64,000 bases of DNA. It comes from Albidovulum litorale. Its GTDB lineage: Bacteria > Pseudomonadota > Alphaproteobacteria > Rhodobacterales > Rhodobacteraceae. The DNA is taken from contig NZ_JAOWKZ010000002.1 in assembly GCF_025751495.1 (NCBI RefSeq), positions 850,001-914,000 of the forward strand, given 5' to 3'. Shown here piece by piece: positions 44,570-54,566 of the stretch. A program made the translations under genes and the position numbers. Below the pieces are notes generated by a model that saw only the letters and a list, made by a program, of their open reading frames with translations, had not been told where the DNA came from and made no database searches. Within the stretch, counting starts at the first letter, position 1. Every line of letters begins with the position of its first letter.

Positions 44570-46093
44570 ATGACCGCAAAGAAACCCGTCGTCCTCTGTA
44601 TCCTCGACGGCTGGGGTTTGCGTGCCGAGACCGCCGGAAATGCCGTCGCTCTGGCCGACACGCCCGCCTTTGACCGGATCATGTCAACCTGCCCCCACGC
44701 GCAGCTCGTGACCCACGGGCCCGATGTCGGCCTGCCCTCGGGCCAGATGGGCAATTCCGAAGTCGGCCACACCAATATCGGCGCCGGCCGGGTCGTCGCC
44801 ATGGATCTCGGCCAGATCGACCTCGCGATCGAGGACCGGTCGTTCTTTTCGAACGCGACCATCTCTGCCTTCATCCAAAGCCTCAAGGCCGATGGCGGAA
44901 CAGCGCATCTGATGGGCGTGATTTCGGACGGCGGCGTGCATGGCCATATCGACCATGTTATCGCGGCCTGCGAGATGATCGCGGGCGCTGGTGTGCCCGT
45001 GGCGCTCCATGCCGTCACCGATGGCCGCGACGTGGCGCCGAAATCGGCGGATGGGTTCGCCGCCGATCTGCAAGGGCGTCTGCCCAAGGGTGCACGGGTC
45101 GCGACCCTGACCGGGCGCTATTTCGCGATGGACCGCGACAACCGCTGGGAAAGGGTCGAACGCGCCTATGCGGCGATGGTTCGGGGCAAGGGACTGACTG
45201 CCGGTTCGGCCACGGACGCGGTCGCAGCCGCCTACGGGCGTGGCGAGACAGACGAGTTCATCCAACCCAATGTCATCGGCGACTATCGGGGCGCGAAGGA
45301 CGGTGACGGGTTTTTCTGCCTCAACTTCCGCGCCGACCGGGCGCGCGAGATCCTGTTGGCTGTGGGTGAGGACGACTTTACCGGCTTCGATAGGGGCGAC
45401 CGCCCACATTGGGCGGCCCTTCTCGGCATGGTCGACTATTCGAAAACCCACGACGCCTTCATGGCTGCCGCCTACCCGAAACGCCCTGTCGTCAACACGC
45501 TCGGCGCCTGGGTCGCGAGCCACGGTCTGAAACAGTTCCGCCTCGCCGAGACTGAGAAATACCCCCATGTCACCTTCTTCCTGAACGGCGGCAGGGAAGT
45601 GCCGGAAGAGGGCGAGGACCGCTTCATGGCCCCCTCGCCGAAGGTCGCGACCTATGACCTGCAGCCGGAAATGTCGGCGCCGGAGGTCAGCGACAAGTTC
45701 GTCGAGGCCATCGGCAAAGGTTATGACCTTATCGTCGTGAACTATGCCAATCCCGACATGGTCGGTCATACCGGCGATCTGCAGGCAGCAATCCGGGCCG
45801 TCGAAGAGGTCGACCGGGGCCTTGGCCGCGTCGTCGAAGCGCTCGGCAAGGCCGGGGGCGCGATGATCGTCACCGCCGATCACGGCAATTGCGAGATGAT
45901 GATCGACCCCGAAACCGGCGGTCCCCATACCGCGCATACCACAAATCCGGTTCCCGTCGCGCTGGTCGGCGGTCCCACTGACGCCACGCTTCGCAACGGC
46001 CGCCTCGCCGACCTTGCGCCGACGCTGCTTGACCTCATGGGTCTGCCACTGCCGCCCGAGATGACCGGCGGGACCCTGATCGGACGGGCATGA
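44570..46093 (+). CDS. gpmI: 2,3-bisphosphoglycerate-independent phosphoglycerate mutase
   Basis: A 507-aa glycolytic enzyme (3-phosphoglycerate to 2-phosphoglycerate). CILDGWGLR at the start carries the first metal aspartate; MGNSEVGHTNIGAGRVV contains the phosphoserine-forming serine; VTDGRDVAPKSA and ADHGNCEMM are the other metal-site motifs. Its stop overlaps the envC-like start (ATGA at 46090). Confidence 0.96.
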   Translation: MTAKKPVVLCILDGWGLRAETAGNAVALADTPAFDRIMSTCPHAQLVTHGPDVGLPSGQMGNSEVGHTNIGAGRVVAMDLGQIDLAIEDRSFFSNATISAFIQSLKADGGTAHLMGVISDGGVHGHIDHVIAACEMIAGAGVPVALHAVTDGRDVAPKSADGFAADLQGRLPKGARVATLTGRYFAMDRDNRWERVERAYAAMVRGKGLTAGSATDAVAAAYGRGETDEFIQPNVIGDYRGAKDGDGFFCLNFRADRAREILLAVGEDDFTGFDRGDRPHWAALLGMVDYSKTHDAFMAAAYPKRPVVNTLGAWVASHGLKQFRLAETEKYPHVTFFLNGGREVPEEGEDRFMAPSPKVATYDLQPEMSAPEVSDKFVEAIGKGYDLIVVNYANPDMVGHTGDLQAAIRAVEEVDRGLGRVVEALGKAGGAMIVTADHGNCEMMIDPETGGPHTAHTTNPVPVALVGGPTDATLRNGRLADLAPTLLDLMGLPLPPEMTGGTLIGRA

Positions 46094-47223
46094 TACTGCG
46101 CCCCGCCCTCGTCGCGCTGTGTCTTGGCCTTGCCCCGGCATGGGCGGCCGAGGACCCCGCCATTGCTGATGCCGGGCAGGCGGCGGCAGCCCTTCGCGAT
46201 GCCATCGCCACGCTCGATACGGCCGGGGGCGGGCGCGACCGCGTTGCCGCACTGACCCGCACGATCCGCGCCTATGAGACAGGGCTCGCAGGCCTTCGCG
46301 ACGCTGACCGCCGGACCCGGGCCCGCGAAGAGGAGATTCTGGCCGACATGGCGGCGAACCGGACCCGCATCGGCGGGCTTCTGGCCGCGCTGGCCGAGAT
46401 TGAGCGGGCGAAGGAACCGCTCCTGCTCGTGCATCCCGACGGCCCGGTGGCAACCGCGCGCGCGGCGATGGTCCTGTCGTCCGTCACCCCCGCGCTTGAG
46501 GCCGAGGCAGAGGCGCTCGGCACCCGGCTGGAAGAGCTGCAGCACCTGCGCGCGCTAGAGGCCAGGACGGCGTCGGTCCTGAAGGAAGGTCTGACGGCGG
46601 CGCAAGAGGCGCGCGCCGCCCTGTCGAAGGCCATACAGGACCGCACCGACCTGCCGCAGCGTTTTCTGGAAGACCCCGAAGAACTGACGCTTCTGGTCGC
46701 CAGCGCCGAAAGCCTTGATGTCTTCGCCGCCAGTCTGTCGCAGATGGAGACCGATATCGGCGCGCCGATGGAGGATTTTGCGGGTGCGATGGGCACCCTG
46801 CCGCTGCCGGTGCAGGGCTGGGTCCTGCGCCGCCCGGGTGAAGCCGACGCAGCGGGCATCATCCGCCCGGGGCTGGTCATCGCGACCGATCCCGGCGCGC
46901 TCGTGACCCTGCCCTGGCCGGCGACGATCCGCTACCGGGGGCCGCTTCTCGACTACGGAAATGTGATGATCGTGGAGCCCGCTTCCGGGTATCTTCTGAT
47001 CCTTGCCGGGCTCGGCACCGTCTTCGGCGAAACCGGGGATGTGCTGGAGGCCGGTGCCCCGGTCGGGTTCATGGGCGACAGGTCGACCGGTGCAGCGGCA
47101 AATCTTGCCCAAGACCAAGAAGGCGGTGGCGCAGCGCGCGCGGAAACGCTTTATATAGAGTTGAGACAGGGCAAGGAGCCCGTGGACCCGGCCCCGTGGT
47201 TCATCGAGACAAGGGAAGACTGA
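46090..47223 (+). CDS. EnvC-like murein hydrolase activator (degenerate M23 domain)
   Basis: A 377-aa exported protein: signal peptide (MILRPALVALCLGLAPAWA), a coiled-coil region (about 25-215), then a LytM/M23-type domain (about 255-365, DYGNVMIVEPASGYLLILAG). The zinc-binding HxxxD and HxH residues of active M23 peptidases are not evident, as in EnvC activators of amidases. It lies between gpmI and ctpA, the conserved order in Rhodobacteraceae. Confidence 0.85.
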   Translation: MILRPALVALCLGLAPAWAAEDPAIADAGQAAAALRDAIATLDTAGGGRDRVAALTRTIRAYETGLAGLRDADRRTRAREEEILADMAANRTRIGGLLAALAEIERAKEPLLLVHPDGPVATARAAMVLSSVTPALEAEAEALGTRLEELQHLRALEARTASVLKEGLTAAQEARAALSKAIQDRTDLPQRFLEDPEELTLLVASAESLDVFAASLSQMETDIGAPMEDFAGAMGTLPLPVQGWVLRRPGEADAAGIIRPGLVIATDPGALVTLPWPATIRYRGPLLDYGNVMIVEPASGYLLILAGLGTVFGETGDVLEAGAPVGFMGDRSTGAAANLAQDQEGGGAARAETLYIELRQGKEPVDPAPWFIETRED

Positions 47224-47226
47224 CCG

Positions 47227-48567
47227 ATGAAGAAATTCGTGATGGCCGCCGTCGGTGGCACCCTCGCCGGCATTCTGCTGACGACACAGGTGGCCGGCCC
47301 GCTGGTTGCGCAAGAGGCGCAGAAGCCCACCGTCTATGAACAGCTCGACCTCTTCGGCGACATCTTCGAACGCATTCGCGGCCAGTACGTGGAAGAGGTC
47401 GACGAGGGCAAACTGATCGAAGCGGCGATTAACGGCATGCTGACCTCGCTCGACCCGCATTCCAGCTATCTGCCCCCGGACCAGTTCGACGACATGCGGG
47501 TGCAGACCCGTGGCGAATTTGGCGGGCTTGGCATCGAGGTCACGCAGGAAGAGGGCTTCATCAAGGTCGTCTCGCCGATCGACGGCACTCCGGCCTATGA
47601 TGCGGGCATTCAGGCGGGCGATTTCATCACCCATGTCGATGGCGAAAGCGTGCTTGGCCTGACGCTTGACGAGGCGGTCGACAAGATGCGCGGGCCGGTC
47701 GGGTCCGAGATCATCATCACCGTCGCCCGTCAGGGCACGGACGAACCGTTCGACGTGTCGATCATCCGCGACACGATCAAGCTGACGGCGGCCCGTGTGC
47801 GGACCGAAGGCGACACCGTCGTGCTGCGCGTCACCACCTTCAACGACCAGACCTATGACAATATGGCCGACGGGCTGAAGAAGGCGGTCGAAGAGGCCGG
47901 CGGCATCGACAAGGTCAATGGCTTCGTCCTCGACCTGCGCAACAATCCCGGCGGGCTTCTGACGCAGGCGATTCAGGTTTCCGACGCCTTCCTCGACAAG
48001 GGAGAGATCGTCTCCACCCGCGGTCGCAATCCCGAGGACAGCGAAAGGTTCAATGCCGAACCCGGCGACCTGACCGAAGGCAAGCCGATGGTCGTCCTGA
48101 TCAATGGCGGTTCGGCCTCGGCTTCCGAGATCGTGACCGGCGCGCTGCAGGATCACCGCCGCGCCATCGTCGTCGGCACCAAGAGCTTCGGCAAGGGTTC
48201 GGTCCAGACGGTGATCCCGCTCCGGGGCGAAGGCGCAATGCGACTGACGACGGCGCGCTACTACACGCCGTCGGGCCGATCGATACAGGCGCTGGGCATC
48301 TCGCCCGACATCGTCGTCGAGCAGCCGCAGCCGGCACCCGCCGATGCGACGCAAGAGGAAGAAAGCTCCGCCGCAAGCCGCAGCCGGTCCGAGGCCGATC
48401 TGCGCGGCGCGATCACCAACGACTCGATGACCGAGGATGAGAAGCGGGTACTCGAAGAGGAACAGCTCAAGGCCGAAGAGGCCGCCAAGCTGCGTCAGGA
48501 GGATTACCAGCTCGCCTACGCCATCGACATCCTGAAAGGCCTGTCGGCCATCGCTGCGGCAGAATGA
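47227..48567 (+). CDS. ctpA: C-terminal processing peptidase (S41)
   Basis: A 446-aa exported serine protease: signal/anchor at residues 1-28, PDZ domain (about 85-165, [20 protein letters not shown]), and the S41 catalytic part with [17 protein letters not shown] (serine near 296-300) and [10 protein letters not shown] (lysine 323). It trims periplasmic proteins. It follows the EnvC-like gene by 3 nt and overlaps rppH by 4 nt. Confidence 0.95.
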   Translation: MKKFVMAAVGGTLAGILLTTQVAGPLVAQEAQKPTVYEQLDLFGDIFERIRGQYVEEVDEGKLIEAAINGMLTSLDPHSSYLPPDQFDDMRVQTRGEFGGLGIEVTQEEGFIKVVSPIDGTPAYDAGIQAGDFITHVDGESVLGLTLDEAVDKMRGPVGSEIIITVARQGTDEPFDVSIIRDTIKLTAARVRTEGDTVVLRVTTFNDQTYDNMADGLKKAVEEAGGIDKVNGFVLDLRNNPGGLLTQAIQVSDAFLDKGEIVSTRGRNPEDSERFNAEPGDLTEGKPMVVLINGGSASASEIVTGALQDHRRAIVVGTKSFGKGSVQTVIPLRGEGAMRLTTARYYTPSGRSIQALGISPDIVVEQPQPAPADATQEEESSAASRSRSEADLRGAITNDSMTEDEKRVLEEEQLKAEEAAKLRQEDYQLAYAIDILKGLSAIAAAE

Positions 48568-49049
48568 CCCCGGACGAGGCCGCGCGCCTGCCCTATAGAC
48601 CTTGTGTCGGCGTCATGCTGATCAATGACGCCGGCCTGATCTTTGCCGGTCAGCGCAAGGACAGCGAGGTCGCGGCCTGGCAGATGCCGCAGGGCGGGAT
48701 CGACGACGGTGAAAAACCCCGCAAGGCCGCGCTCCGAGAGTTGTGGGAGGAAACCGGCGTAACCGGCGATCTTGTGGAGTTCATCGCCAAGTCCCCCGAC
48801 TGGGTGACCTACGACCTGCCATCGGAACTTGTCGGCAGGATTTGGGGCGGCCGCTATCGCGGCCAGAAACAGCGCTGGTTCCTGTTCCGCTTCACTGGGC
48901 GTGACGAGCAGATCGACATCGCGACCGAACACCCCGAATTTTCTGAATGGAAATGGGTGACGGCGGACGAGATGATCGGCGCCATCGTCCCCTTCAAACG
49001 CGCGGTCTATGAAGAGGTCATCGCTGCCTTTCGCAGTCATCTCGCCTGA
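48564..49049 (+). CDS. rppH: RNA pyrophosphohydrolase (Nudix)
   Basis: A 161-aa enzyme removing pyrophosphate from mRNA 5' ends. The Nudix box runs from [20 protein letters not shown] to [23 protein letters not shown] at the start and [17 protein letters not shown] are typical RppH segments. ATGA overlap with ctpA. Confidence 0.94.
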   Translation: MTPDEAARLPYRPCVGVMLINDAGLIFAGQRKDSEVAAWQMPQGGIDDGEKPRKAALRELWEETGVTGDLVEFIAKSPDWVTYDLPSELVGRIWGGRYRGQKQRWFLFRFTGRDEQIDIATEHPEFSEWKWVTADEMIGAIVPFKRAVYEEVIAAFRSHLA

Positions 49050-49055
49050 CCCGCA

Positions 49056-49940
49056 TCAGATCTGGGATATCCTCTGCGCCTCGCGCAAAAGGGCTGCAAG
49101 GACCGGCGTATGCGGTTCGCGGTACGGCGCGATCAGGCCGACGGCGTGGCGCGTCTTTCCACTCTTCAGCGGGACGATCCGCACCTCTTTCCCGGCGGCA
49201 AGGAACTCGGCCATCTGCACCGGCAGGATCGTCACCCATCGTCCTGTCACGACATGCGACATCAGGACCACGGTGGAGTTAGACTCGACCGCCCCGGTGA
49301 CGCTGCGCCCGGCCTCCTGAAAATGCTGGTTGATGATGCGCCGGTTCTGCATGTCCGGTGTCAGAAGGCACAGGGGTTCGTCCGCAATCTCGTCCCAGCC
49401 GACTTCCGACCGCCCCGCCAGAGGAGAATCCGCCCCGCAGACGAACATGTAACTTTCCCGGTAGAGCGGCACCGTGGTGACCCGGCCCAGCGGTTCGTTG
49501 TCGAGGTAGGAGATCCCCGCATCCACTTCGAGGTTCTCGATCATGGCGAGGATCTCGGCCGAGGTCCGCGAAAGGATGGTGAAGCGCACATTCGGATGGG
49601 CGCGACCGAACTGGCCGGTCAGATCGGCGACCGTGGTCAGCGCCGTCGGGATCACCGCCAGCCGCAGATTGCCCGCAAGCCCCTGCCGGACCGCGCGCAT
49701 CTCTTCGCGCATGGTGCGGGTATCGGCGACGATCTGGCGCGCCCAGACGAGCACGCGCTGGCCTTCGGGCGTCAGCCCGCCGTAGCGCGACCCCCGCCAG
49801 ACAAGCTGTACGCCAAGCTGCGCCTCAAGCGCCTTGATCCCGGCCGAAAGTGTCGGCTGGGTCAGCCCGAGGCTTTCGGCCGCGCGCCCGAAATGCCCCT
49901 CGCGCGCGAGGGCAATGAACATTTCCAGCTTGTCGATCAT
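49056..49940 (-). CDS. LysR family transcriptional regulator
   Basis: A 294-aa protein: N-terminal winged HTH (MFIALAREGHFGRAAESLGL then TQPTLSAGIKALEAQLG) and a substrate-binding domain (about 90-294). Effector unknown. It lies 62 nt downstream of the dimethylargininase-like gene on the same strand and converges on rppH. Confidence 0.88.
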   Translation of the reverse strand: MIDKLEMFIALAREGHFGRAAESLGLTQPTLSAGIKALEAQLGVQLVWRGSRYGGLTPEGQRVLVWARQIVADTRTMREEMRAVRQGLAGNLRLAVIPTALTTVADLTGQFGRAHPNVRFTILSRTSAEILAMIENLEVDAGISYLDNEPLGRVTTVPLYRESYMFVCGADSPLAGRSEVGWDEIADEPLCLLTPDMQNRRIINQHFQEAGRSVTGAVESNSTVVLMSHVVTGRWVTILPVQMAEFLAAGKEVRIVPLKSGKTRHAVGLIAPYREPHTPVLAALLREAQRISQI

Positions 49941-50002
49941 GCGCGGCCCGCCTCTGTCCCGGTCCCGAACCTATCCCGGGGCCGGGCCGGGCCACAACCG
50001 GT

Positions 50003-50932
50003 TTACGCCGCCCGGCGCAAAGCCTGCGCCATGCAGTGGATGCCACCGCCGGTCTTGGAAATCTCGGCGGTATCGACAGCCGCCACCTCGAACCCGCGCG
50101 CCTTCAACTGGCCGATCAGCGCCTGGGACGATGTCGGCGCGATCACCTTGTCATTGCCCAAGGCCATGAAATTGCAGCCAAGCGCCATCGTATCGGCGAA
50201 GGGCACGTCGATGATCTCATGCCCCTTAGCCTTCAGCCAGTCGACGATCTTCGGGTCCGTGCAGGTCAGGCAGACGGCGGTCAGCTTTTCAGCGATTGGC
50301 ACCACCATCAGGTCGATATGGACGTAGTATTCGTCGATGAAGGCGATGCGGGTTTCCCAGCCTTCCTTCTCGAACCACGACGCCACCTGACGCGCGCCTT
50401 CCTCCTGCGTGCGGGCCCCGCCGCAGCCGATCAGAACGCAACCTTCCTCGATCACGTTGAAATCGCCGCCCTCGAACGTGCCTGCCGTCACCATGTCATA
50501 GATCGGGATGCCCATCGCCTCATAGGCGCGGAGCGCGGCATAATTCTCGCCCCGCCGCCACCAGTTGGCCATCGCGGTGATGACGGCGCCGTAGGGCGTC
50601 ATGAAACTGGAATCGCGGGAATAGACCTGCATGGTCAGTTCGGGCTCCGCCGGCAGCATATGCACTTTCACACCGAAATGCTCATAGGCCGAGACAAGCT
50701 CCGCATGCTGGGCCTGCGCCACCTGAATGTTGCAGGGCGCCTCGCGCAGATGCTTGCGCGACAAGCTGGAGGTCGCGCGGTGGAAAAGATGCGCGGGCGA
50801 GCCCAGAAGCACATCGGTCAGCGGATCGGTTTCGTTCTGAAGGCCCCAATAGGCCATCGGTTTCGTGCCGCCCTTGGGATTGCGGCGCTGCAGGGTAAAG
50901 CCTTCGGCATGGGGCAGGCGGTCAAGGGCCAT
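50003..50932 (-). CDS. Dimethylargininase/amidinotransferase-family hydrolase
   Basis: A 309-aa pentein-fold enzyme. Motifs: RDSSFMTPYGAVI (about 105), EGGDFNV (about 155), the catalytic histidine in YYVHIDLMV (about 203) and the nucleophile Cys300 in KTGGGIHCMAQAL. The pattern fits N-omega,N-omega-dimethylarginine dimethylaminohydrolases and relatives, giving citrulline from (methyl)arginine; the exact substrate is not determined. Divergent from a GcvA-like LysR gene that may control it. Confidence 0.82.
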   Translation of the reverse strand: MALDRLPHAEGFTLQRRNPKGGTKPMAYWGLQNETDPLTDVLLGSPAHLFHRATSSLSRKHLREAPCNIQVAQAQHAELVSAYEHFGVKVHMLPAEPELTMQVYSRDSSFMTPYGAVITAMANWWRRGENYAALRAYEAMGIPIYDMVTAGTFEGGDFNVIEEGCVLIGCGGARTQEEGARQVASWFEKEGWETRIAFIDEYYVHIDLMVVPIAEKLTAVCLTCTDPKIVDWLKAKGHEIIDVPFADTMALGCNFMALGNDKVIAPTSSQALIGQLKARGFEVAAVDTAEISKTGGGIHCMAQALRRAA

Positions 50933-51175
50933 GGATTGCTCCTTCAGGGTTCAGACGCCGGGCGGATACGGGCCTCGGTTGATTGCAGATGTGTGAACGG
51001 CGCGGTTGCCATACGTTTTGCCGACAGAACGCCGACGTTTTGCAGACCGGATCATAGGCCCTTTTCAGCCGGGAGGGTGTGAAACCTTTTCTTGGCTTTG
51101 ACAAATTTCATTCACCTTTTCTCTGGTAAGCTGCCAGCACCACGATAGACTTTCTGGTCGGAACCGGAGTGAGAA

Positions 51176-52066
51176 ATGGCCCGTATCCCCTCGACCCAGG
51201 CGCTGCGCGCGCTGGAAAGTTTCGCCCGCCACGGCACTGTCTGGCAGGCGGCGGATGAGCTGAACCTGACCCGCAGCGCGGTCAGTCATCAGTTGCGCCT
51301 TCTGGAGCGTGAGATGGGGTTCCGCATGTTCGACCGGGTCGGCACAAGGATCGAACTGACGCCGCAGGGCATGGCCTATGCCTCAGATATCCGCCGGGCG
51401 CTCTCGGCCATTGCCGGATCTGCGGCCCGGAATGCGGGGCGCGGGGTCACCGGTGCCCTTACGGTAAGCTGCACCCCGGGCTTCGCCGCGACCTGGCTTT
51501 GCCCCAAGATCGGCCGCTTTCGCGAAGGCTTCCCCGATGTCTCGCTATCGATCGTAACACCCCGGCGGCTGGACGACGTGTCGAACCCGGATGTTGATCT
51601 TTTCCTGACATTCGGTACTGGAAACCAGCCCGGCATGCAGGTGGAACTCCTGAAAGAGGTGGAGTTTACGCCGCTCTGCAGCCCCGCGCTCATCAATCGT
51701 CTCGGCGGTCTGAACGGCCCGCGCGACGTCTTGCGGGCTGGCCTTTTGCATCTGCATGAACGCGAGGACTGGCGGAACTGGTTCCGCCTTGCCGGGGTCG
51801 GGGAAGAGGCCGCGCAGGAGGGCATTGTTTTTGCCGACATGAATCTTGTCTATGCCGCCGCGATGAACGCGCAAGGCATCGCCATGGGGGACGAGTTCAT
51901 CTGCCACGAGGCGATGGAGGCCGGAACACTCGTCAGGCCCTTCGACCTCGCGATCCGTTCGCCGCGATCCTATTTCCTCGTGGTGCCGACCGACAAGGCG
52001 GACAATCCCGCCGTGGGGGCGTTCCGGTCGTGGCTGCGCGAGGAACTGCCGGACATGCACGACTGA
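51176..52066 (+). CDS. LysR (GcvA-like) transcriptional regulator
   Basis: A 296-aa regulator with the GcvA-type start (STQALRALESFARHGTVWQA then ADELNLTRSAVSHQLR) and an effector domain. It is divergent from the dimethylargininase-like gene across a 243-nt intergenic region, so it probably regulates that gene. Start at 51176 with gtgagaa upstream. Confidence 0.88.
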   Translation: MARIPSTQALRALESFARHGTVWQAADELNLTRSAVSHQLRLLEREMGFRMFDRVGTRIELTPQGMAYASDIRRALSAIAGSAARNAGRGVTGALTVSCTPGFAATWLCPKIGRFREGFPDVSLSIVTPRRLDDVSNPDVDLFLTFGTGNQPGMQVELLKEVEFTPLCSPALINRLGGLNGPRDVLRAGLLHLHEREDWRNWFRLAGVGEEAAQEGIVFADMNLVYAAAMNAQGIAMGDEFICHEAMEAGTLVRPFDLAIRSPRSYFLVVPTDKADNPAVGAFRSWLREELPDMHD

Positions 52067-52201
52067 CGGTCTTGTGCAAATCCATTTGTCGTCATCGGTT
52101 CGGCTCGCTGGTTCAGGGATTGGTTAACACGATGCTGATACCGTCGCCGTTACCCGATACAACTTCCGTCTTCGGCACGAAAATATTTCGGGAAGTTTTT
52201 C

Positions 52202-53050
52202 TCAGAGAAGGACGCGGTGTTCGGCCTGTCCGGGCGTGTCCACCCTGACGCGGAAGGTCGCCCCGGCGGGTGGCGTGTCGATCCCGGTTGCTGCCGTGGT
52301 GATGTAGAGGGTCTTCATATCCGCGCCGCCGAACGCCGGGCAGGAGATCTGCGGGGTGGGCACCTCGACCACCGACAAGAGTGTCCCATCCGGCGCATAG
52401 CGCGCGACGCGGCCCGCCCCCCATTGCGCGTTCCAAAGGCACCCTGCACTGTCCACCACCGATCCGTCGGCCTCAATCGCTGTACCTCTCAAATCGGCAA
52501 AAAAGTCCGGCTCTCCCACAGGCCATCCGTCCTGCGGGCTCAGCTTCTGCCGCATGATCCGCCCGGCCCGCGTATCGGTGTAGTAGGCCCAGACGCGGTC
52601 AGGGGAAAAGGCGATGGAGTTGGAGATCGTGACATCCCCCACCAGCCGCCGCACCTCGCCCCGGTAATATCGGTAGATGGCTCCAAGGCCCGGTTCAGCC
52701 TTCTTTCCCATCGTGCCGATCCAGAACCCGCCCCATGGATCGGCGCGCCCGTCATTGGAACGGGTCAAAGGTTGGTCCGCTTCGATCTCGGCCAATCGGG
52801 ACTGCGCGCCACTTTCGATATCGAAGCGGAACAGGCCCGTCTCATCGGCGATAACCAGTGTGTCGCGGTCGACCCAACCGGCTGCCGAGACATGGGCGTC
52901 GAACTGCCAATGCCGCTCATCCCCCGCCTCTGTCCGGGTCAGGAGCTTCTTGCCGAGGATATCGAACCAGAAAAGCTGCCCCCTGAGCGGATGCCAGAGC
53001 GGCCCCTCGCCAAGTGCGCAGACTGTCGGACTGAAGACGGTGACGGTCAC
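52202..53050 (-). CDS. SMP-30/gluconolactonase-family lactonase
   Basis: A 282-aa beta-propeller protein: LGEGPLWHPLRGQLFWFDIL (metal glutamate), LTRSNDGRADPWGGFWIGTM and SNSIAFSPDRVWAYYTDT are the SMP-30 signatures. In this operon it most likely opens galactono- (or arabino-) lactone. Last of five genes; its start overlaps the aldolase stop (ATGA). Confidence 0.87.
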   Translation of the reverse strand: MTVTVFSPTVCALGEGPLWHPLRGQLFWFDILGKKLLTRTEAGDERHWQFDAHVSAAGWVDRDTLVIADETGLFRFDIESGAQSRLAEIEADQPLTRSNDGRADPWGGFWIGTMGKKAEPGLGAIYRYYRGEVRRLVGDVTISNSIAFSPDRVWAYYTDTRAGRIMRQKLSPQDGWPVGEPDFFADLRGTAIEADGSVVDSAGCLWNAQWGAGRVARYAPDGTLLSVVEVPTPQISCPAFGGADMKTLYITTAATGIDTPPAGATFRVRVDTPGQAEHRVLL

Positions 53051-53655
53051 TTGACCCAGGCCCGGTCATAGGCCGAGACGATCCCGGCCGCACGCCGCGC
53101 GACCTCATCGGGCAGCAGGCCCGGACGGTACAGCGCGGTTCCAAGGCCGAAGCCCGCGATCCCGGCCTGCCGCCATTCAGCGAAGTCCCCGGCACCGACA
53201 CCGCCCACGGCAAATGTCCGGGTTCCGGCGGGCAGGACCGCGTTGATTGCGGCGAAGCCCTGAACGCCGATCAGGTTCGCCGGAAACAGCTTCAGCCCAT
53301 CGGCCCCCGCACGCAGGGCTGTGAAACATTCCGTGGCGGTAAAGACACCGGGATAGGATTGCATCCCCATCCGTTTCGTCGCCGCGATGACCTCGGGATT
53401 GCAGTCGGGCGAAACGATCATCCGGGCACCGATACCGGCCAGCCGTTCGACTGACGGCACATTCAGAACCGTTCCGGCCCCGATCTCCGCTCGCCCATCC
53501 GCCGCCATGATCATGCGGGCGATACTGTCATAGGGATCGGGTGAGTTCAGAGGCACCTCGATCCGGGTGATCCCCGCGCCGACCAGTGCCTCGGTCACCG
53601 CGACCGCCTCATCGGGCGTGATGCCCCGCAGGATGGCGATGATGGCCCGGCTCAT
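53047..53655 (-). CDS. dgoA: 2-dehydro-3-deoxy-6-phosphogalactonate aldolase
   Basis: A 202-aa class I KDPG/KDPGal-type aldolase: IAILRGITPDEAVAVTEALV at the start, EIGAGTVLNV, and the Schiff-base lysine in GADGLKLFPANLIG (about residue 125). It splits KDPGal to pyruvate and glyceraldehyde 3-phosphate. Overlaps both neighbours by 4 nt. Confidence 0.92.
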   Translation of the reverse strand: MSRAIIAILRGITPDEAVAVTEALVGAGITRIEVPLNSPDPYDSIARMIMAADGRAEIGAGTVLNVPSVERLAGIGARMIVSPDCNPEVIAATKRMGMQSYPGVFTATECFTALRAGADGLKLFPANLIGVQGFAAINAVLPAGTRTFAVGGVGAGDFAEWRQAGIAGFGLGTALYRPGLLPDEVARRAAGIVSAYDRAWVK

Positions 53656-54566
53656 GCCCGCCTCCCCGCGAGTTCAGAGGCAGCCGCTGTGAGTCCCGCA
53701 AAGACCGCATCGCGGCCCGCGACGACCTCGGCTGCAAGCCCCTGAGCGGCCAGCGCCGTGTGGTAAGCCGACGCGACGGTTTCGGCCCCGAGGATCGCCA
53801 CCTGCCGTCCCAGCCAGTAAGGCTTCGCGGCGGCAAGTTCCGCCCCGATCAGAAGACCCGATAGACGCGCCCGCGCGGCGTGTCCGTCGAGCCCTTCCAG
53901 AATCCCCGCCGCCCGCAGACGGAAGAGATGGGTGGCCAGCCGTTCCGGCCGCGCCAGCGCATCGTCGAGGCCCTCGGCAAAAGCCGCCTCGTCCCAGCCG
54001 TCCGTGGCGACGGTGTGGCGCAGAACGGACTGACCGCCGATCAGGGCGAAGAGCTCGCCCGTCATGAAGGTCTGGAACGACACCACCTCGCCCGCGCTCA
54101 CCTCCACCCATTTGCTGTGTGTGCCGGGCAGGCACAGGATACCGTCCCAGCCGGGATGGGTTGCAAGGAAGCCTGCGATCTGTGTCTCCTCGCCCCGCAT
54201 CACATCCGGCGGGTTGGACTGGCTCAGGCCCGGAAGGATTTTCAGGCTCAGGCGTGGGTCGTTCACCGGTACGGTGGCGGCCGCGGCGGCGTCGAGCGGC
54301 GCGCAGGGCACCGGGCGATAGGGGGCCTCGCGCCAGCCGATGCTGCTGCCGACCATGCCGCAGGCGATCATGGTCACGCTGCCGGAGGGCGGAAGGTAGG
54401 GTCCGATCAGTGCCAGAAGCGCAGGCTCGAATCCGTCGGGGCCAAGGGTTGCGACACCGTCGGCAGAGGCGAGTTCATGCAGGACCTCTCCCGGCTTGCC
54501 GACCAGCATGGCCCTCAGATGCGTCGTGCCCCAGTCAAGGCCGATCCATGCGATATCCCCGCTCAT
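53652..54566 (-). CDS. dgoK: 2-dehydro-3-deoxygalactonokinase
   Basis: A 304-aa kinase of the DgoK family: IGLDWGTTHLRAMLV (phosphate loop), MIACGMVGSSIGWREAPYRP and CLPGTHSKWVEVSAGEV are diagnostic. It phosphorylates 2-keto-3-deoxygalactonate. Coupled by 4-nt overlaps to the dehydrogenase and aldolase genes. Confidence 0.93.
   Translation of the reverse strand: MSGDIAWIGLDWGTTHLRAMLVGKPGEVLHELASADGVATLGPDGFEPALLALIGPYLPPSGSVTMIACGMVGSSIGWREAPYRPVPCAPLDAAAAATVPVNDPRLSLKILPGLSQSNPPDVMRGEETQIAGFLATHPGWDGILCLPGTHSKWVEVSAGEVVSFQTFMTGELFALIGGQSVLRHTVATDGWDEAAFAEGLDDALARPERLATHLFRLRAAGILEGLDGHAARARLSGLLIGAELAAAKPYWLGRQVAILGAETVASAYHTALAAQGLAAEVVAGRDAVFAGLTAAASELAGRRA

Noticed and set aside
44684-46453. 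589-codon minus-strand frame opposite gpmI
   Set aside because: Antisense shadow of gpmI and the envC-like gene; the composition is low-complexity and there are no domains.
46555-48354. 599-codon minus-strand frame opposite ctpA
   Set aside because: Antisense shadow of ctpA, for the same reason.
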